Positions 24,061 through 35,955 of a stretch of 64,000 nt of DNA are shown piece after piece. Location of the stretch: assembly GCA_026686845.1 (NCBI GenBank), contig JAIVEN010000019.1, forward strand, positions 32,802,501 through 32,866,500, given 5' to 3'. The translations under genes were made by a program, and so were the position numbers. The DNA is from Adenanthera pavonina (lineage: Eukaryota; Streptophyta; Magnoliopsida; Fabales; Fabaceae). The notes beneath the pieces were generated by a model, which saw only the letters and a program-made list of their open reading frames with translations, was not told the origin of the DNA and ran no database searches. The stretch's first letter is position 1; the number at the start of each line of letters is the position of its first letter.

Positions 24061-25440
24061 ACTGTTTTAGCTGTTTGCCTATTGAAAAGATTTTATTGGT
24101 AACTTGGTGGATTTGTTTTAATTGGGATAAGCTTGTTATTTTAATTACGTAACAATTTTTACATCTATGCAAGATAATCTAAATCAGTGCTCTTTTCATA
24201 AGGAGATTTATTCTTCTTTTAATGTACATTAAAATTTGCTGATTAGAATATATCAATTCTTCTAATTAGCTAACCTTATACAAATTATATAAATATTACT
24301 GTTGAAACTTCATTTAAAACTATATTAATTTCAGTGTTGCTTATATGATTTATGTTGGTAAAATATGTTATTTATTATTTATTCTACTAAAATTTTATTA
24401 TTAAATTAGTATAATAATGTCATATGGATATTATTAAATTATAGTAAAAAAATGTGTCAATTATTATAAACAATTTTCATAAAACAAGTGAATCAAATAA
24501 ATTTTTTTTATTCTCAAAACATGTTCTTAAAACAATTTTCTCAAATAATTTTTTTCATTTTTCTATTCTTAGAAACGATTTTCAAAATATTGATTCAAAC
24601 AGATTTTTTTATTTTTTTTATTCTCAAAACTTGTTTTAGAAAATACTTTTACAAAACTGTTTTACAAAGATAAAAATAGAGAACAAAATCAAAGCCCTAT
24701 GCTTCTATATGAGGCAGTTCCTATTTTGGAAAGCTAAATGTAAAACTGGATACTAAATTAGGCTATAGATTAAAATTATAAAGTATGTATATTTTGGCAG
24801 TTTATATTTCTGCAGGCATTAGTGTAACTATAAGCTACACTTTGCCATGTATAAGACACCCTTAACAAGGATATCTATGTGCTATGTACAACTCCTGTGG
24901 GCTACTTGAATGACAAATGTTACGTACAAGTCACCCTTCTAAGTAATATGACTACATGGTAACTTTGTGAGAAAAATCAATATCCTTTATCATATTCCTT
25001 GTGAATAATTTGACATTTAAAAATCTTCGAATCTAAACTTTGCCAAATCAAAATGCTTTATTATAATTTAACCTTGTATAAATCAGAAAATGTAAGTGAA
25101 AATTGAGAGCAAAAATGGCTTAAAATGGATAAAAATTTTAGTTGTGGTTTTTGGAAAGAGCCAAGATCATCCAAGAAGAAAAATGAAAAGTTTATTACAA
25201 CCAACCAAAGCATTTTTTACCCCAATTACCAAAACACATTAAAGTTGAATCGAATCAACACGATGAAAATATTACTACTACGACGGGCAGGGGTAATTGA
25301 ACTTTCGTGCTACACAGCAAACAAGAATGCACATAAGCTGTACAGCACTAATTAACATTCTCTTTTATGATAGCATAGGTTTGGGATTTCTTTTTCTTTT
25401 TCCTTTCTTTGGACAAATATATAATTGTTAACACCTTACA
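24061..25440. other. AT-rich intergenic DNA
   Basis: No gene is recognised. The region 24470-24700 is T-rich with repeated TTCTCAAAAC and TTTTCAAAATA strings. Its right edge, inverted, resembles the start of the sequence at 13887. Confidence 0.4.
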
Positions 25441-25782
25441 ATATAAAATTACACACACAATTCTTTCGCCCATCCTGTGCATCTTATCTTAGCATCAAAG
25501 GAATTTAAAGTATTGGGCCATGCATAATCACCCACACAAATAACTAAATATTTTTTTTTTTACCAAGGACACAAATAACTAAATATTGGACCACACATAA
25601 TCACCCACATTTCTAACAATATGGTTTAAAATCTAATTTCCATATCCAATTATATGATTACCATACCATCTATAAAGTATTAAACATTACCAGAACAATC
25701 ATACCTATATGGGATATCTATAACATTACACTTATCCAAATCAATGCTCAAATTTCATTCATCTCTTATGTATACTCAACAA

Positions 25783-25822
25783 TGTCAAATATCTCACGCA
25801 ATGCGCAGGGTTACAAATCTAG
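25783..25822 (+). mobile_element. Helitron 3' terminus
   Basis: CTCACGCAATGCGCAGGG forms an imperfect GC-rich hairpin. It is followed by TTACAAAT and CTAG (25819-25822), then T. This matches the standard plant Helitron 3' end. The body would lie to the left (about 25.4-25.8 kb), where AATAACTAAATATT and ATAATCACCCACA are each present twice. The 5' end is not resolved. Confidence 0.75.
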
Positions 25823-26996
25823 TTAAATTAAATCCAAGTGGAACTGTGGGAACCCCTTTTTTTGGCAAAGTGGAAGCTGGTGATTAATTAGGTTCAAACG
25901 GTTTATGACTATGTATTCCCAAACGTAATTTCTTTTTCTTTTTTCTTTGTTTTTGGCCATGGCCAGAACATACATAATTTCTTTAGAACCATTACTTTTT
26001 GGAGTAATTGAATTGTATAGGATATTAAAATATATAGATTTACAGTAAAAAGAATGAGCAGAGAGAAATGTACTTGTTGAACATACTCTGCCAGTCACTG
26101 AAATTAAAACTCATGCGATAGTTCAAGCCATTACAATAGGAACTTGGAACTATTATCCACATCAGTTGTACAAGGAAAAATTTTTTTTTAAAGAGAATTC
26201 GGTGTCACCTTTAGGAACTAACTTTTCTCTATATAACTTTTTCTATTTCTAAGCAGAATATGTAATATGCACTTCTGGATAATGCGCACACTCTTCCCTT
26301 CTTTTCAGGACACATTCTGTACCATTTTTCACTATAAAAAAAAACTGTTCCCTCTATCAAATGAGTTTAGGAAAAATGACACCAATGAACTCTAATGACT
26401 ATGGGCTTGGGGCTTTCAGTTATCACCCATCAGGGGTGTAAGCGTCCCAACAAATTGTCATCAAGAGTTTTTATGAGCTTCACAACATATATATATATAT
26501 ATATATATATTATGTTTGTCCCAAAATCATTTTGATCGCCCATTCCACATAATAAAATATTCTTCAAATATTTGATACACACACACACGGAAGGAATCAC
26601 ATCTTATCAAAATTAATTTCACATCATTAAAGGAGAAATTATATCTTCAATCATTCCTAATTGCACAGCAATTTTGGCCTCTTCGATGGGATTGGGCTGA
26701 TTTCTAGATATCTGGATTGAAACATAAAGTCTTATGTCGTCATTATGATGAACAAAGAATATAAAATCCATATATAATTGGATTTCATGCATCTTTTTCA
26801 AATATTCTTTCAATTTTTGTATACATTTCATTGGGGGGTTTAACTCTATTTTTATTCTTTCATTTTTTTCTCTCTCTCCATCTAGGCTGGTAGAATTTTA
26901 AAACGAAATATATGCATTACAAATTTATAAAATAAAATACATACATCGCCAATTTAATAAGAGACTAGTTAGAAATAATTCAAAAATAAAAATTAG
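25823..26996. other. Intergenic DNA
   Basis: No gene or recognisable element was found apart from a TA microsatellite at about 26487-26511 and a short CA run near 26578-26588. Confidence 0.5.
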
Positions 26997-27628
26997 AGAG
27001 CAAAATATCCCAGAAGTATCAAAGTTCAAGTATTTGGAGCCAATTTTACAAAATGATGGTAAAATTAATGCGGATATTATGCATAGGATATAAGTTGGAT
27101 GATTAAAATGAAAAAAAGTTTCAGGAGTTATTTGTGACCGTAAGTTACCTACTAAGTTTAAAGGAAAATTTTATCAAACTGTTATAAGACCAGCAATGCT
27201 ATATGGTAGTGAATGTCGGGCTTTAAAAGGACAATAAGAGCATAAGATGGGAGTAGCAGAAATGAAAATGTTGAGATAGATATGTGATCATACAAAAATA
27301 GATAAGATACAAAATGATTATATATAAGGAAAAATCGGAATAGCACCTATCAAAGAGAAAATGGTGAAAAATTATTTAAGATGGTTTGGGCATGTACGAA
27401 AAAGAGAACAAGAGGAGTCAGTAAGGTGAGATGATCAAATGGCTTGGAGTCTCATTAAAAGGCGTAGAGAAAAACTAAGGATAACACTAAGAGAAGTTAT
27501 AAGGCGTGACCTCTTAATACATGATTTATCTAAAGATATGGTGTTTGATAGAGCACATTGATATCATATGATCAATGTAGCTAACTCCACTTAGTGGGAT
27601 AAGACTAATATTATCATTATTATTGTAT
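26997..27628 (+). mobile_element. Decayed RTE-clade LINE, 3' part
   Basis: Reading across several stops, the plus strand gives strings typical of the C-terminal half of plant RTE-type reverse transcriptases: FKYLEPILQNDGKINADI, then IRPAMLYGSECRALK, HKMGVAEMKMLR, YLRWFGHVRKR and finally STQWDK. The 3' end is an ATT-rich simple repeat (about 27608-27627), as expected for RTE elements. The 5' part, including the endonuclease and catalytic RT motifs, is missing. At least six in-frame stops make it non-functional. Confidence 0.85.
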
Positions 27629-27917
27629 GCTTGTAGAATTTATTTATTTACCCGTTTCAATGGGATTTTAATATTAGATCTCCGTGCTTTTATAATCTAT
27701 GAGAAAGTCCATATATAAATATATATAACAAACCCAAAACATTAAACATACGATACAACATAAAGTATTCGCCTTATCTGAGTAACTAGAGAGCAAAGTA
27801 AATGCAGTAAGTTTTGACAAAGAAAACCAAAATTAAAAACCCTCCGGAACAGCAGTGTAAACAAAAAATACAAGTACTTTGCTCGCTTTTACATGCTATG
27901 GGCTTCCAGAAAGATGT
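27629..27917. other. Spacer downstream of the small gene
   Basis: AT-rich, no gene seen. The right part is the probable 3' untranslated region of the minus-strand gene at 27918-28259. Confidence 0.4.
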
Positions 27918-28259
27918 TCATCTGAAGGTCGAGGTTAAGTAGCGAGCATCGTCATCCTGGATGCTCTTGAAGAAGGAAACGTCGCCACTGTTGAAATGCA
28001 CAGCTTGTCGGGCAATATAAAGCATAGCATCTATATAAGCATCTCTACATGATTTCAAGAGATTCATCGACAGCCTAATCTTCGGTTGTAGTAGTGTTGG
28101 AATAACTTGAACCATTGACATGGAGCATCTACTCTCCTCAAGACTCTGAGTGTTGAGCCTGTGATATGTTGCTTTCCTTGAGTGCCTCTTGATGCTTCCA
28201 CATACCAGAAATAAATCCCCTATCTCCATGCCCTTGCTTCTTCTAAAGCTAGCTACCAT
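27918..28259 (-). CDS. Small plant protein of unknown function (113 aa)
   Basis: An intronless frame starting MVASFRRSKGMEIGDLF and ending RYLTSTFR-stop. It has a basic N-terminal half (KRHSRKATYHRLNTQ) and a C-terminal half with a possible amphipathic segment (SCRDAYIDAMLYIARQAV). There is no signal peptide, membrane span or known catalytic motif. Composition and GC content are higher than in the surrounding DNA, and the frame has no internal stop, which suggests a real gene. It looks like a short conserved plant-specific protein, but I cannot name a family. A TATATATATATA stretch at about 28322-28338, roughly 65 bp upstream, could serve as its TATA box. Confidence 0.6.
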   Translation of the reverse strand: MVASFRRSKGMEIGDLFLVCGSIKRHSRKATYHRLNTQSLEESRCSMSMVQVIPTLLQPKIRLSMNLLKSCRDAYIDAMLYIARQAVHFNSGDVSFFKSIQDDDARYLTSTFR

Positions 28260-28666
28260 TAACTAACAAATATATACGGAGAAAGCTGGACAAGACTGAG
28301 TGTGAAGCTACTGGCCAGCTTGTATATATATATATATAATATATGAATGAAATTAATGGAATTAGGACAAAAGTAGATAGGAGAGAATAGACTGCAGAAG
28401 CAGTAAGGGAAAGGCACGTGCAAAAGCATCTTTTCTTACTACAACAAAACAAAAGACAGATGACTGGGGTTTAATACCAATTGTCATGCACCCTATGCCA
28501 AGGGGTTCTGCATTGTGGAAGTTGGAGGTTAGATTGGCTTTAATTTGAGTAATTTAATAACTATCACCGAATCGCTTGTACCCTATTAAATTCTCCTACT
28601 CTGCTCTTCTCCCAAAAGAACTACTACTAATTAATAGTATTAAGATATTCTAATTTCCAGAGATCC
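28260..28666. other. Promoter side of the small gene and spacer
   Basis: Contains the TA stretch near 28322-28343. Beyond it there is no coding frame with support. Nothing else was recognised before the CACTA-like element. Confidence 0.4.
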
Positions 28667-30887
28667 ATATTGGGTAGATTAGGTCAGTACCATAAAACAA
28701 GTGATTTGCGATGGAATTTGAAAAAAAAATTTCATCACAAATCATGTTACCACAAAGTTTAAGAAAATTTTGTCCATGCTAAATAAGCTCGTCGTAAACA
28801 CTTTGCCACAGAAAAAAGCATTCTAACCCAAAATTTGCAATGAAATTTGTGATGATTTTATTCCGTTACAAAATTATTAGAATAACATATTCCAACTTTA
28901 CAACGGAACTTTGGGAATTTGACAAAAAAAATGGCTGAGAGGAAACAAACCAAAAAAAACAGGGGGGGGGGGGGGAAGAATGAAAATGGGATCACGCCGT
29001 TTTGTCTTTAAAGGATATAAAAACCTATTCAAATAAATATAAATAAATTCACATTCTTAATTAATTAACAAATAATAAAGAATAAATTTTTAAAAAATAA
29101 CTTTATTTATACTCTTAAAAAGATCACAAATTATGTATAGTTATTATTAATATTATTATATTTTTTTAAAAATTAAAAATATACAAAGTTAAACTATATA
29201 TCTAAAATATTTATTTTACATAAAAAATATATAGCAAATTCATATTTTTAATACATTTACATATGTCATTGTATAAAAACTATAAATCTATATTCATGCA
29301 AATGCTCAATTTTAATAAGAACTAAGAAAATCGATTGATATGCATAATATAAATATCAAGTGTCATTTTTTATTAATAAAAAAGTTATTTTTTTTTGGGG
29401 AATAAAAATTTAATACTAATCAATAATGGAAATTTTTAATAAAATAATAAAAATATATTTTATTCTCATTTAAATATATCAATAAAAGATACATATTATA
29501 TATATATATATATATATTCACATACATATATGTATATATGTTGTGTGGAAAGGGGGAAGGGGTGAATATATTGCATAGAAAGTTGGAGGACCCCTTATAT
29601 TGTTGGCCCATCCATCAGTGTTTGATATGTTAATAGAAGTATATATATTTATATTTAAAAAATAAAGATATCCTTATATAAAAAAAAGCTACTCCCAAAT
29701 ATATAGTGTAAGAAAAGATATATAATTCCCCAATAACAATTATATATAAGTAATAATATACTAATAATAAAATGGATTGCTTTTGGACAAGGAATATTGT
29801 TAGGATTCAAAATGGTGATCAATTATTTTTGTTTAAGATGAGTTAGACAAGAACTTGCTGGTTAAAGAGACTATGTGATCTAAGTGTGAGAGATTGAGAG
29901 AAAAGAAATTAAGTTTGCAAGAGTGGTCAACAAAGTTTGGGAATATATGAATTTAAGAAATGAAGTTAAGTAGGAGTCAAATAAATTGAAGGTGAAAACT
30001 AAAATTTAGAAGTTAAGTTTCTTTATCTAACGGCATGTTTGGTAGAAAGGAGTTATTTTAAAGAAAATGAAAAGGGAGAAGAAAATGCAGAGAAAAATTC
30101 CATGAAAATATTATATTTCATTCATAGAAAGTTTAAATAATATGTACCAAACAAATTTTACAAGAATTTTTCTCTCCTTCTCCCTTTCAAGAAACTTCTT
30201 TCATTTATACCAAATTTACCTTAAAGGTACAAAACAATTCCATGAAGGAAAACGTTCCAACCATATACTTATACTTAATCTTATACTTATACTCAATCCC
30301 ATAAATATCATTATCATTTAGCCCTTAAAAATAAATTAAGAATACATTATAGAATTACATATATATAATATTCAATTATATAAAATTACAATCATAGATA
30401 TATAATTTTGCGTATTATGGTAATAAATATGCTTACATAAATATATAATTTTAAGTATATAAAATATAATTATGTAAATTGAAATTAATGCTATATTTTT
30501 AAATAATTAATATTAAATATTTTGAATCATTTTGTGATCAATATTTGTGAGGAAAATACTTTCATATCAAATCTACTATAAATCCATTACAAATTTTGCC
30601 ACAAATTAGGGATAAGTTATCTCAAAATATAGTGATAGCATTTGTGATAAAATTGTCCATCCCAAATAATTGGAATTAATTTTTTTTATGTTAATATTTT
30701 GTGATAGAGTTGTAACCACTTTGTGTCGGACACTTCCATCCCAAATTCTCAAATTTTGTCACAAAGTTTTGAGACGGAGTCTGTCCGTAACAAAACTCCA
30801 TGACAAAAATTTGCAAAGGAATTTGTGACAAACTTGCCATGCATTTGGGACGGAACAAATTTCGGTACTGGCCTGTTTTGTGTAGTG
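28667..30887. mobile_element. CACTA-like non-autonomous element
   Basis: The right end, read on the minus strand, is CACTACACAAAACAGGCCAG, the hallmark terminus of CACTA (EnSpm/CMC) transposons. Subterminal sequence at both ends is built from repeated TTTGTGAC/ATTTGTGATG and GGTACTG strings in opposite orientation (28683-28870 and 30560-30880). The left terminus is degraded, so that boundary is approximate, and no 3-bp duplication could be confirmed. The AT-rich interior has no transposase. Confidence 0.55.
30030..30245. mobile_element. Foldback MITE inside the CACTA-like element
   Basis: The left half (ACGGCATGTTTGGTAGAAAGG onward) is an imperfect inverse of the right half (ending TTTCATTTATACCAAATTTA). 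Both contain AAATTC...TCTCT...CTTCTCCCTTTC pairs, so the whole folds into a long hairpin. It is non-coding. The TIRs begin GGCATGTTTGGTA, common among hAT-like MITEs. Confidence 0.5.
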
Positions 30888-32408
30888 GTTGTCATCTTAA
30901 ACTTGTCAATGTACTACTGTCCTAACTTGCACGACACAAATGATCTCGTCCTCTCATCACGATCACGCATGCAGGACCACCTCATCCCTGTACTGTCAGT
31001 GTCACAAAATGAATGAGGATTGCAACAGCTATGCCTCGGCCTCACCTATGTGTATATGGGTGGAATAGCGTTCGCCACTTATTAATTACCAGAATATATA
31101 ATCTCTTTCTGTGAATTGTGCATGAATTAAAATTACTGATACGTGGTTTCGTTGTTGCATTATCTAATTCAAGAGGCAAGTCTAGCTAGGTTGCTGACGA
31201 AGGGAAAAAGATAAAGCTGATGTGAAGTTTAGATTTGACTCCCACGTACGTAATTATACTCTACTATGTATAGTTGGTCTCTTGGTGGGTTGTGTTATTG
31301 TTAAGCTTGAAAACAGCATTTATGTGTTTGCATTTATAAGCAGCTTATTCAGGCAACTATATGGTACCACACTACCCAATAGACATTTGACAGTCCAGCT
31401 AGTGCGCATGTGTGGTCAGTTCAGTTCCCTTGCACCAAAGTTGAGGGAGAATGAACAGAAATGAGGCTCCAATAGTTTTAATATCACAAAAGAATAAATA
31501 GCCTCAGTTGGGGGATTTCTTTTTTTTTTCTTTTTTTGAAAGGAGGAAAGTTTTTTCGTTTTTGGTGAACAGGTGGAAAGTTAATCAGGATGGGTGTGAA
31601 GTTTTACGTTGTGCCAAAGAAGCCCAAAATCGTGTCCCCTTTTCTTAGGCCTTTTCCGTCTTTTGCTTTCCACCATGGGCCTTAGACTATAAATTCTATA
31701 CGAACTATAGACATCCTCGCATTAAGGGCAAAAAAAAAAAAATCTATAGACATATATATATATATATATATATGTTCTGCTGCCACATTAGAAAGCTCTT
31801 CAAACTTTTACCCACAACTTAAATAACATATCTTATAACACTAAACTCGCCTTTTATTAATTTTTTCGGGCCAACCGCGTTATATTAAATGACTGATTAT
31901 CACAATTTGTATGAATACAAGATTCACCCACCCATAATGAAGGCTAAAAAAGGAAAGAAAAAAGAGATTCATCCCAATATAGTAAAAGACAATGTCCTGA
32001 CAAGAAGGTCAAAGCAACCAAACCTCAGCTCCCCTCTTGGAAAAAATAATCCTCTATAACGAAAATGATACGATTAGATTCATTCTCTGTTGAAGAAATC
32101 ATTGCAAATGCTTTTGTAATCAGATCACTGCTAATATTGAATCAATTAAATAATGTCACTCCTTAAATTGGGCTCATTATTTTTGGTAAAGAATCTTAAA
32201 TAATGACGAGACACTGAATCAGAAAAAAGCGGGACAATGAATCCAAATTCCCGCGTAGAAATTAGAATTCATTGATGCGTGTCCGAGGTTACGGGAGAGA
32301 AAAAGTGAACAAATAAATCTGCTTTGCCACCTCGCTTCTTATTTTATATTCAGAATCAGAAGTCGTCAACGAATAATTTGGATGCAAGTCCCTCAAACTC
32401 AAGCAACC
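30888..32408. other. Intergenic DNA and promoter region of the PB1 gene
   Basis: No coding sequence is supported. A TA microsatellite lies at about 31747-31773. The last few hundred bases form the upstream region of the PB1-domain gene. Confidence 0.5.
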
Positions 32409-32415
32409 TATAAAA
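32409..32415 (+). promoter_or_regulatory. TATA box of the PB1-domain gene
   Basis: TATAAAA, followed by a CT-rich leader, lies about 65 bp upstream of the start codon. That spacing fits a short 5' leader. Confidence 0.65.
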
Positions 32416-32474
32416 ATATCAACTTCCATTCCACACTCTGACTCCAAGTCTTTTTTGCAGTCTCTTCTTCGCCA

Positions 32475-34300
32475 ATGGATCCACCACCCCTCTCAGTGCA
32501 GACTCCTCGTCGTGTTTCCAAGTCACATGAATGTCACTTAATACCCCATCAACCTGAAGAAAAGGTCCGCCTTATGTGCAGCTATGGCGGACGCATCGTG
32601 CCACGCCCACATGATAAGTCCCTCTGCTATGTAGGCGGTGATACCCGCATCGTAGTGGTGGATCGCCATTCTTCCCTCCGACAACTCTCTCTCCATCTCT
32701 CTCGCACACTCCTCCATGGCCGATCCTTCATCCTCAAGTACCTTCTTCCCAATGAAGATCTTGACAATCTCATATCAGTTACCCTCGATGAAGACCTTCA
32801 ACTCATGATCCAAGAGTATGATCGCATAACTGCAGCATCTTCTCTCAAAGCTTCGCGTCTGAGGCTGTTTTTGTTCTTGTGTAACCCAGAGAGTGCGACT
32901 TCAATGAATGACGCCAAACAAGAGACATGGTTCGTGGACGCTATTAACGACTCTAGGATTCTCTCTCGAGCTGTGTCAGGTTCTGCTGCTGTTGACTGCT
33001 TAGTGAATCCTGACGCGGTTCCTCCGAGTGACTCTAGCAATAATTTGGAGGCTCTGGCTCTGATTCATGACAACAAGATCAAGAGTCGGGCTGATTTGCA
33101 TTCAGTGCCTGATTCGCTTGTGGTGGACAAGACTTCTCCCTCTAGGTCTCCTTCTTCGTCGCCTTCCATGGCCAGTCTGCCTCCAATTGGGGCTGACAGT
33201 GGCAGCAGATTGAACCAAGAGCATAGGCCTGGGACTGAGGAACTGTCTGCCCAGTTGAACTTTGCTACGACTGAGATGATGAAGCAAGATGATGGGTGTG
33301 CCATTTCTTCTGCTCCTAGGTCACCACCTGTGGGGGTCGCTGACCATAACATGAATGGGGTTACTTCTGATGTACAAGCTTCAGAAATAACCCATTCTCC
33401 GTCGCAGCTTGTGCATCCAAGGACTAGTGACGCTTTAAGTTTGCTTTCTCCTGATTCAGTTGCCAGGTACATATCAACTTGTGTGTTTCTCCTACATTCA
33501 GTTGATAGTGGCTACTTTTTTCCGTGATATAACACTATTCAGTATATCCTTATTTTTCTCTGAAACATTAATCATTTTTGTAATATATTTATTTATACGG
33601 AAGTTGGGGATGATGATATGTTTGGGTTTATTTGTCCAGTAAAAGCAAAATTGCATTAACTGATGATTTGTCGAAGCCTGTTGACTTCCAAGACCAAATG
33701 CAAACGGACCTTGCAAAAATGAGAAGTGAAGTACCTGATCCTAGCCCTGCAATCCAAAGGGACCAAGCTCTAGAAAGTGGATACAGGTTAGCCACGCAAT
33801 TCGATCAAAAACATCAACTTGAGCAATTTGTCCACTACGTGAAGCTTCCTGCAAGCACAGGTCAGGTAGCAATGCCATCCTACTACCCAGTCTATGCCCC
33901 ACCATCACACCATCCAACTGGTCAGCACTACCCAGTTTATGTGATACCTGTGGGACCAACTCAACCAATTGGGGTGCCATCAGGGAGGCCACTAATACCC
34001 CAAAATGGTGCTGCTTCAACAGCCTACAACAATGCCACTCCAAGTGTTAATAGAGTGCCAAATCCTGCATTTCTTCAACCTACCCAATTTCAGCAACATC
34101 ATGTCGGTTTCCCTCAATTGCATTGGCCACCATACTCCAATATTGCTTTTGCTCCCCCTCCTATTGCTTCTACTAGTCATGGTTTTCAATATGGAAGCAT
34201 TGGCACTTTCCTAGAGCAAACCACCACACCATTGCCTCCTCACCACCCTTCCATGATCCCACCAATATCATCAGGTGCTTCAAAGGATAACATTCAGTAG
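32475..34300 (+). CDS. PB1-domain protein (550 aa)
   Basis: Two exons, 32475-33466 and 33640-34300, joined at AG|GTACAT...TTTGTCCAG|T with the frame kept. The start GCCAATGG has good plant context behind a TATA box. Residues about 30-120 form a PB1 domain, beginning VRLMCSYGGRIVPRPHDKSL and including the acidic loop LPNEDLDNLISVTLDEDLQL. These are protein-interaction modules of the ubiquitin-like fold. The middle is Ser/Pro-rich and probably disordered. The C-terminal exon is rich in Pro, Gln, His and Tyr (for example PSYYPVYAPPSHHPTGQHYP). This plan matches a plant family of PB1 proteins without a kinase domain. Its partner is unknown. No transmembrane or catalytic region is visible. Confidence 0.9.
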
Positions 34301-34703
34301 CTTGCTTAACTACTTCAGACAGTATAAATTTTTTAGGTAGACAAGTGAATTGAATCATTTTGGAGATTCCATATTTATGGCTGGACTTGGCTTTTTTTTC
34401 TAATGATGGATATTCCATGTTTATTTACTTTAGGAACACATATGTGTACTACAAAGTACGCACTAAACTCATTTAACCTATTGTTCGTATGAAAATAAAC
34501 GTGATATTACCTTTCGTAAATTTAGATTTTAGCTAACTCTGTTCAGGTACAGAAATATCAACAAACATTCGGGTATTTGAAAATTATCACCTCCTTTCTT
34601 TTTCTACAAATCTTGTTGAATAAGACAAGCTTCTGCCATTAGCCGAAGGAGGGATTCTTTTTTTCCGCTTTTCTTTTTTACCCTTTGTTGAGAGGAAGAA
34701 AGT

Positions 34704-34915
34704 CACGTTATGTTGTTAAAGTCACGTTATGTTGTCTTAGTCTGATTCTAAATAACATCGGGTTTCAAAAAGTTCAGTATTTTGTCTTGTCTTGAGCACA
34801 ATCTGAAATAAACAAATAAAATTATGCACGTTCATTTAACATACGACTGTTCAAGGCCAAAAAGTTCAGTACTTTGTCTTGTCTTGACTACAATCTGAAA
34901 TAAACAAATAAAACG
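34704..34915. repeat. Two local tandem duplications downstream of the PB1 gene
   Basis: AAGTCACGTTATGTTGT occurs twice at about 20-bp spacing (34704-34737). A 56-bp segment starting AAAAAGTTCAGTA and ending AAACAAATAAAA occurs twice about 91 bp apart (from about 34767 and from about 34858), with three or four mismatches. Both are non-coding. Confidence 0.85.
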
Positions 34916-35607
34916 ACTCATCAACTCTGGAATCTAGACTACAGTCCAAACTCTGTCAACTGATTTTTGTTTTCTTCTAATTTTATTTCATACAAAGCGG
35001 AGAACATTTTTACTTCAAGTCTGAATCCACGAGGCCGAGAGGCTCACAAAAGGGAATTAGCATATTTAATGTTCTCCAGGTTCCTAGGTGATGAAATAAT
35101 CTTACTTGGAACCCTAGACCTTCTCAGTGATGTAAACTATGCAGATATAACGAAGCAAATCTGGCTCGAAAGAGAAAGTGGTGGTCCTTGAAATCTATCA
35201 CAAGTTCACAACAACACTCGCTGGTTTATTTTTGACACCAAAATTATATCAGAATCATGATGCAAGGGGAAGCTCTGAATCTCATCACCCTCTCATTATA
35301 TCATGTGTTTGGCTCGAAAGGGAATCTACTAATATGTATGCATCATGGCCAAGAATTAGCCGTAGTTTCAGATCTACACGATTCATAAATAATAATATCC
35401 TTGATATCTGAAAATTGCACGTGCGTATCATACATTCTGAGCTTGTAATACAGGTAGTCTGAAGAGGGTACGAGGGGATAGAGGCTATGCCACCTAATTT
35501 GCTTCTTTATGAACAACAAACAAAATTGTGTAGGTTACTAGAAATAGACTGATACATGGGACCTTATCTAGAGATAAGGGCGAGGCAACCAAGTTACTAA
35601 CAGGGAC
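34916..35607. other. Spacer between the PB1 and MurG-like genes
   Basis: Short open frames occur but none has a domain or flanking signals. The string TGGCTCGAAAG appears at about 35162 and 35311. It probably holds the promoter of the MurG-like gene; no clear TATA box was chosen. Confidence 0.4.
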
Positions 35608-35955
35608 TTGCATTCAGTGTCAAAGCCACGAGCACCAGATCTCTCATGTGCAGTTCAAATTGCTTTCAACCTCAACCGTCTCTCTCACCAAATTCTGAAA
35701 ATTCCCTCTGCCTTTTCTCTCTCAGTTCTGACTGTGACGGTTGTCTTCAGCGCTTACCTAGTTCAAAAGGTTCAGTCCACTCACATTTCTGTGAGAGGTT
35801 CAAATCTCTGCGTTGATGGCGGTTATCGTCTCCCACCTCTTACCCTTCTCCAAGTTCTCAGCTTTACCATCCTTTCCTTCTCTGCCATCCCCTGTTCTCA
35901 CTCTGCATCACAGGAACCTTGCAATCTTCTGCTGCTTATCCTTAAAGCAATCTAA
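35608..35955 (+). other. Upstream open frame overlapping the MurG-like start
   Basis: A 115-codon frame begins 208 bp before the MurG-like ATG (35816) and ends 140 bp inside it, in a different frame. It has no recognised domain. If the transcript begins upstream of 35608, this frame would compete with the main start. If transcription begins later, it is irrelevant. Confidence 0.3.

Noticed and set aside
28961..28975. Run of about fourteen G as a possible transposon end or telomere-like repeat
   Set aside because: There is no repeat unit of telomeric type, no terminal repeat and no duplication at the run. It lies inside the CACTA-like element.
33065..33472. Minus-strand frames of 135 and 61 codons under the PB1 gene
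   Set aside because: They are shadows of the Ser/Pro-rich coding exon and show no family resemblance or splice context.
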